Assembly (NCBI GenBank): GCA_021464245.1
Contig: JADCRB010000025.1
Coordinates: 1,088,193 to 1,152,192 of the forward strand
Length of the DNA: 64,000 nucleotides
Source of the DNA: Carallia brachiata
Lineage: Eukaryota > Streptophyta > Magnoliopsida > Malpighiales > Rhizophoraceae
Direction of reading: 5' to 3'
Shown here piece by piece: positions 61,069 to 64,000 of this stretch. Position 1 is the stretch's first letter. Each line of letters opens with the position of its first letter. The notes under the pieces were generated by a model. The model was not told the DNA's origin and did no database searches. It worked only from the letters and a program-made list of their open reading frames with translations. The position numbers and the translations under genes were made by a program.

Positions 61069-62518
61069 TTAAGAAGAAGAGTTGTCAAGTTGGAGATGTT
61101 CTGTCTCATGTGTCAATAGGGGGTTAAAATTAATGGGGATCTGGGCATTAAGTTGAGCTTGGACTTTAAGTCTTAGTGGTTTAGAAGTTATGGACATATT
61201 TGGGTCTAGAGAAGGTTCAATAGCATAGTAATTGACCAGGTAACTGGATTGGGCTTTAATAATTGGGCTTAACATTGGTTTGAGACTGCTTAAAATATCA
61301 GAAGGATTAAGTGGTAAGATAAGATTCAAATTTATAGTGTTAGGTGACTGTTGAAGGTTCGGATTTTTAGGAGGCGATGTTAGTGTTGTCGGGTTAGGTA
61401 CGTTGTCTTTTTGTTTTGGCTTTTTTGTCTTGGAATCTCTGGTAAGGATAGGTGCTTTCGTCTTTGGGTATGAGGTTGTTGGGTGGGGATTGGGGCAAGC
61501 TTTGATTAGCAGATTAGACATATCAAAGGAGGAAAAGGGTTCAGGGTTTGGCTTTTGTTCAGAGTAGGGGACCGCATTGAGAAAAGGTACATCTCCAACA
61601 CTGTCGTTGACCCGTTCTGACACCATACGCCTATTGTGTAGACCCAATCTAATCTGATCCATACTATGGCTAGAGATGTTCGCCTAAAGGGCATTCGAAT
61701 TTTCCAATGATTGTGATTCCTCTGAGCTGGTTGCTCTTCTTCTACCAAAAATTGCCTTGTTCTAGCACAGGGAAGTTGGAGGTTTTGTTCTCATATGTGC
61801 CTCAAAAGATCTGTTTTTGTGGGCATTGACCTGAATGAGCTCTTTCGAGTTCTTGAAAGGGGCATTGTCATTCGGTGTGTCCCAGTAAACCACAAAAATA
61901 GCAAACTCAGGCAACCTTTCATATTTAAAGGAAACCTAGTAGAAACTGTCTTCTTTTCGGCTGTTGAAACCATGGTTTATCTACACACACGCCCACCTTT
62001 AGTCGCATATATCCATGAATAACCGTGGAAGCATCAAACGTATACTCAAAATCAATTACTCCGGTGAAAAGATTTCTGATTCTGTTGGCATTCTCCTTTG
62101 TCATTTGAGAGAGGGGAAAGCCATGGGCTTGAATTTAGAGCACCGAGGTAGATAAGTCCACCTCATCCAATGCTAGGTTGGGTGGCCAATCTTTGATAAC
62201 CATATGGAAGTTGGCCATTGACCATGGTGCCTCACTTAGGACTCATTTCCTCTCAGCTTCTAACTAGAACCAAAAGATAAAGACATTGGGTTTAAGGTTT
62301 TTGACATCTAACTTACCTTGTAAACTCCATGTGCACTTCATAGTTTCCTTCTCTACAAAGGCTCCGAATTGCTTGTTAGCCACCACCCTGCCAAGGAGGA
62401 TGGGCTTAGTAACTTTCTCTACCTATGGAAAATCATCCTAAAGTTGTAGAAAGGCCTCGCTGCACTTCGGATGCATCTGGGGATTGTCCACCAAATGTTC
62501 AAAATCATTCTCCTCCAT
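61069..62518 (-). pseudogene. LINE ORF1: DUF4283 and CCHC zinc knuckle, proline-rich tail (broken)
   Basis: From the Met at 62,518 (MEENDFEHL), frames read ILLGRVVANKQFGAF, LKPNVFIFWF, APWSMANFHMVIKDW, LSTSVLxIQAHGFPLSQMTK and VGVCVDKPW. This is the order of the plant LINE ORF1 DUF4283 domain. A zinc knuckle CYFCGLLGHTE(stop)QC lies at about 61,862-61,905; its C-x2-C-x4-H-x4-C spacing is kept but a stop codon falls inside. The C-terminal 197 codons (61,069-61,662) are open and rich in Pro, Asn, Lys and Ser, as usual for the linker/tail. ORF1 proteins bind the element RNA. At least five stops upstream make it inactive. Confidence 0.85.
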
Positions 62519-62677
62519 CTCAAGGAGGGGAAGTAGGGGAAGATATTAAGATAAGTGACTTATCTGAAGAGTTTAGAACTGGATGAGACCAAAAGGGAAA
62601 GTTAAAATCTAAAAGGATTAGATAGACCAGAATATAACCATGGAGATCATGCACTCATGCCGGAACAATAATTAGAA

Positions 62678-62678
<1 letters not shown>

Positions 62679-62720
<42 letters not shown>
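62679..62720 (+). repeat. (TG)n(AG)n compound microsatellite in the LINE 5' region
   Basis: About seven TG followed by about fourteen AG dinucleotides. On the element's own strand this is CT-rich then CA-rich and lies near the 5' end, as pyrimidine-rich leaders often do in plant LINEs. Confidence 0.9.
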
Positions 62721-62722
<2 letters not shown>

Positions 62723-62755
62723 CTATTTTTGGTCTTTTGGATGAAATATTAACGT

Positions 62756-62770
62756 TAAACTACATGTTTC
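62756..62770. other. Target-site duplication of the LINE, 5' side
   Basis: TAAACTACATGTTTC, matching the 3' side copy (56,852-56,866) at 14 of 15 positions. It fixes the 5' end of the element at about 62,755. Confidence 0.7.
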
Positions 62771-63584
62771 CATGCATATCATTTTGTATCTCATAATGTC
62801 CATTAAACGATGATGACTCTTTATTTTTCAATTTTTAATTTCAAGAATTTGAAAGTTTAACTGACTTTGCTCTTCTTTTTCTTTATTTCATCATTTTTTT
62901 GTCTTACTTTTCAATTAAGAAAAGAAAAGAAAGTTTACTTGGATTCTATGATAGCTTTTAATCTAGAATAAGATTCATCACAATAACAATAATGAAATTT
63001 CATGATTTCTTATGCATATTTTCAACTATGAATTTGGATGTTAGAATCAGTGATTTATGCTTTCAAAGATGGTCTATAAGTTGCATGCTTTTCAACAATT
63101 AATGAAAAAATATCTTGCAACATTTTTCAGCGTTTCTATAAGTTTTTGCAACTTCAATATTACTACGTGCTATTTAAGAGAAATTAAGGCCTAAGTTCAT
63201 TTGCACATAGCACAGGGAAATAATTTAGTATTAATAATAAGAAATTTAATTGTTTAACTTAAGGTGCTTTCCTTTTGGTACAAGACCTAGTTTTATGCTC
63301 GTGCTACGTGCTTGTTTTTATTTTAAAATTAAAATATAATAAAATAGCAGCATATATTGAAAAGTTATTGATGTAAGTGTATGTTTTTAAAATTATATTG
63401 CAAACATGAGAAAAAAATAAAATGAAGGTAACTTATATTTTGATGCATAACATAAAGCACAAAAAAGAATCAATAGAGATTGATATATAAATATTAAGGC
63501 AAGGGAAAAATTGGAACAAACTGGAGTTTGATATCAAATTGGTAGAATTCATATGTTAATTAATTCAAATTTTAATAATTATTC
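62771..63584. other. Intergenic, AT-rich, no gene seen
   Basis: No open frame, RNA gene or repeat end that I can support. Confidence 0.5.
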
Positions 63585-64000
63585 ATAGAATCCCTTTAAT
63601 TGGATATCTATGGAGGAAGTTATGAATTCAACAATAAAGCATGTACAAGCTGTCAAGATACACCAGATCAGTTAAAGTTAGAATAATGCTACAGACACCT
63701 GGAGAAGAATTGTATGACAAACTTTATATGGATGTAATGATAATTTTGTCTAGTTTATAAATCCTCAAGAATCACTGCAATTTGATATTTGTGGAGAAAG
63801 TTATGGTCTATCAATGGAAAGGTGCTCAATCTATCAAGGCAAACATGATAAGTCAACTTTCAGAGATGATTGCGAATAAAAACAAAAGAATCAACTGTTG
63901 ATCTTTATATGAATACAAAGATAATTCTGTCTAGTTTTCAATTAATGAGGATCTTGTCAATTGGATATATGTAGATGGAGATATTACCAACACACAAAAG
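63585..64000 (+). repeat. ~180-bp imperfect tandem repeat running off the window
   Basis: The segment AATTGGATATCTATGGAGGAAG (63,599) recurs as AATTTGATATTTGTGGAGAAAG (about 63,780) and AATTGGATATATGTAGATGG (about 63,959). Between them CTGTCAAGATACACCAGATCAG, TTTATATGGATGTAATGATA and TTTTGTCTAGTTTATAAATC recur in the same order in diverged form. The period is about 180 bp and two full units plus the start of a third are seen. No long frame spans it. Confidence 0.7.

Larger units (their letters stand above)
56867..62755 (-). mobile_element. L1-type LINE, near full length (about 5.9 kb), inactive
   Basis: On the minus strand the element reads: 5' untranslated region with CT/CA microsatellite (62,755 to about 62,519), ORF1 (62,518-61,069), a 62-bp spacer, ORF2 (61,006-56,921) with endonuclease, reverse transcriptase, zf-RVT and RNase H regions, a short 3' tail, and a 23-base poly(A) (56,889-56,867). 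A 15-bp target duplication with one mismatch flanks it. Many stops and frameshifts interrupt both ORFs, so it can no longer move by itself. The RNase H after the RT and a DUF4283/zinc-knuckle ORF1 are typical of plant L1 elements. Confidence 0.92.

Overview
The window looks like a nuclear chromosome of a flowering plant, probably a eudicot. It is AT-rich and dominated by repeats. It holds a seven-exon WAT1/UMAMIT-type transporter gene with GT-AG introns, a single-exon egg-cell-secreted EC1 gene (an angiosperm reproductive family), a plant L1-type LINE, Ty1-copia remains, a hAT-like element and a decayed plastid-derived fragment. I cannot name the species.

Layout. 1-30,444: one uninterrupted satellite array, about 128 monomers of ~237 bp in two alternating types (A and B, a ~474-bp dimer), with longer higher-order repeats of about 6, 8, 11 and 17 monomers. 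Five single-N joins and one 95-N gap show that the assembly here is patched. 30,445-34,640: retroelement debris at the array edge. A plus-strand LTR with its polypurine tract comes first, then a minus-strand Ty1-copia pol relic (integrase and reverse transcriptase). 36,303-39,359: an apparently intact 367-residue WAT1-related membrane transporter on the minus strand. 39,360-50,115: intergenic DNA with a TATA-containing dispersed repeat that carries its own tandem repeats, a TGTCATAT-rich block, a plastid rpl2-like fragment, an LTR-like block, a GC-rich island and a 1.16-kb hAT-like element with an internal 390-bp duplication. 51,805-52,239: EC1 gene, minus strand, with a TATA box close upstream. 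53,640-54,240: a second copy of the TATA/tandem-repeat element. 54,822-54,905: an orphan PHD-finger exon fragment. 56,867-62,755: a near full-length but dead L1-type LINE, minus strand, with poly(A) tail and a 15-bp target-site duplication. 63,585-64,000: the start of a ~180-bp tandem repeat that runs off the window.

Only two genes look functional, the transporter and EC1. They are unrelated in function, and no operon-like or pathway grouping is visible. I found no sign of a novel multi-gene system. The most notable structures are the nested organisation of the satellite, its hairpin-bearing monomer, and its position about 6 kb from an intact gene.
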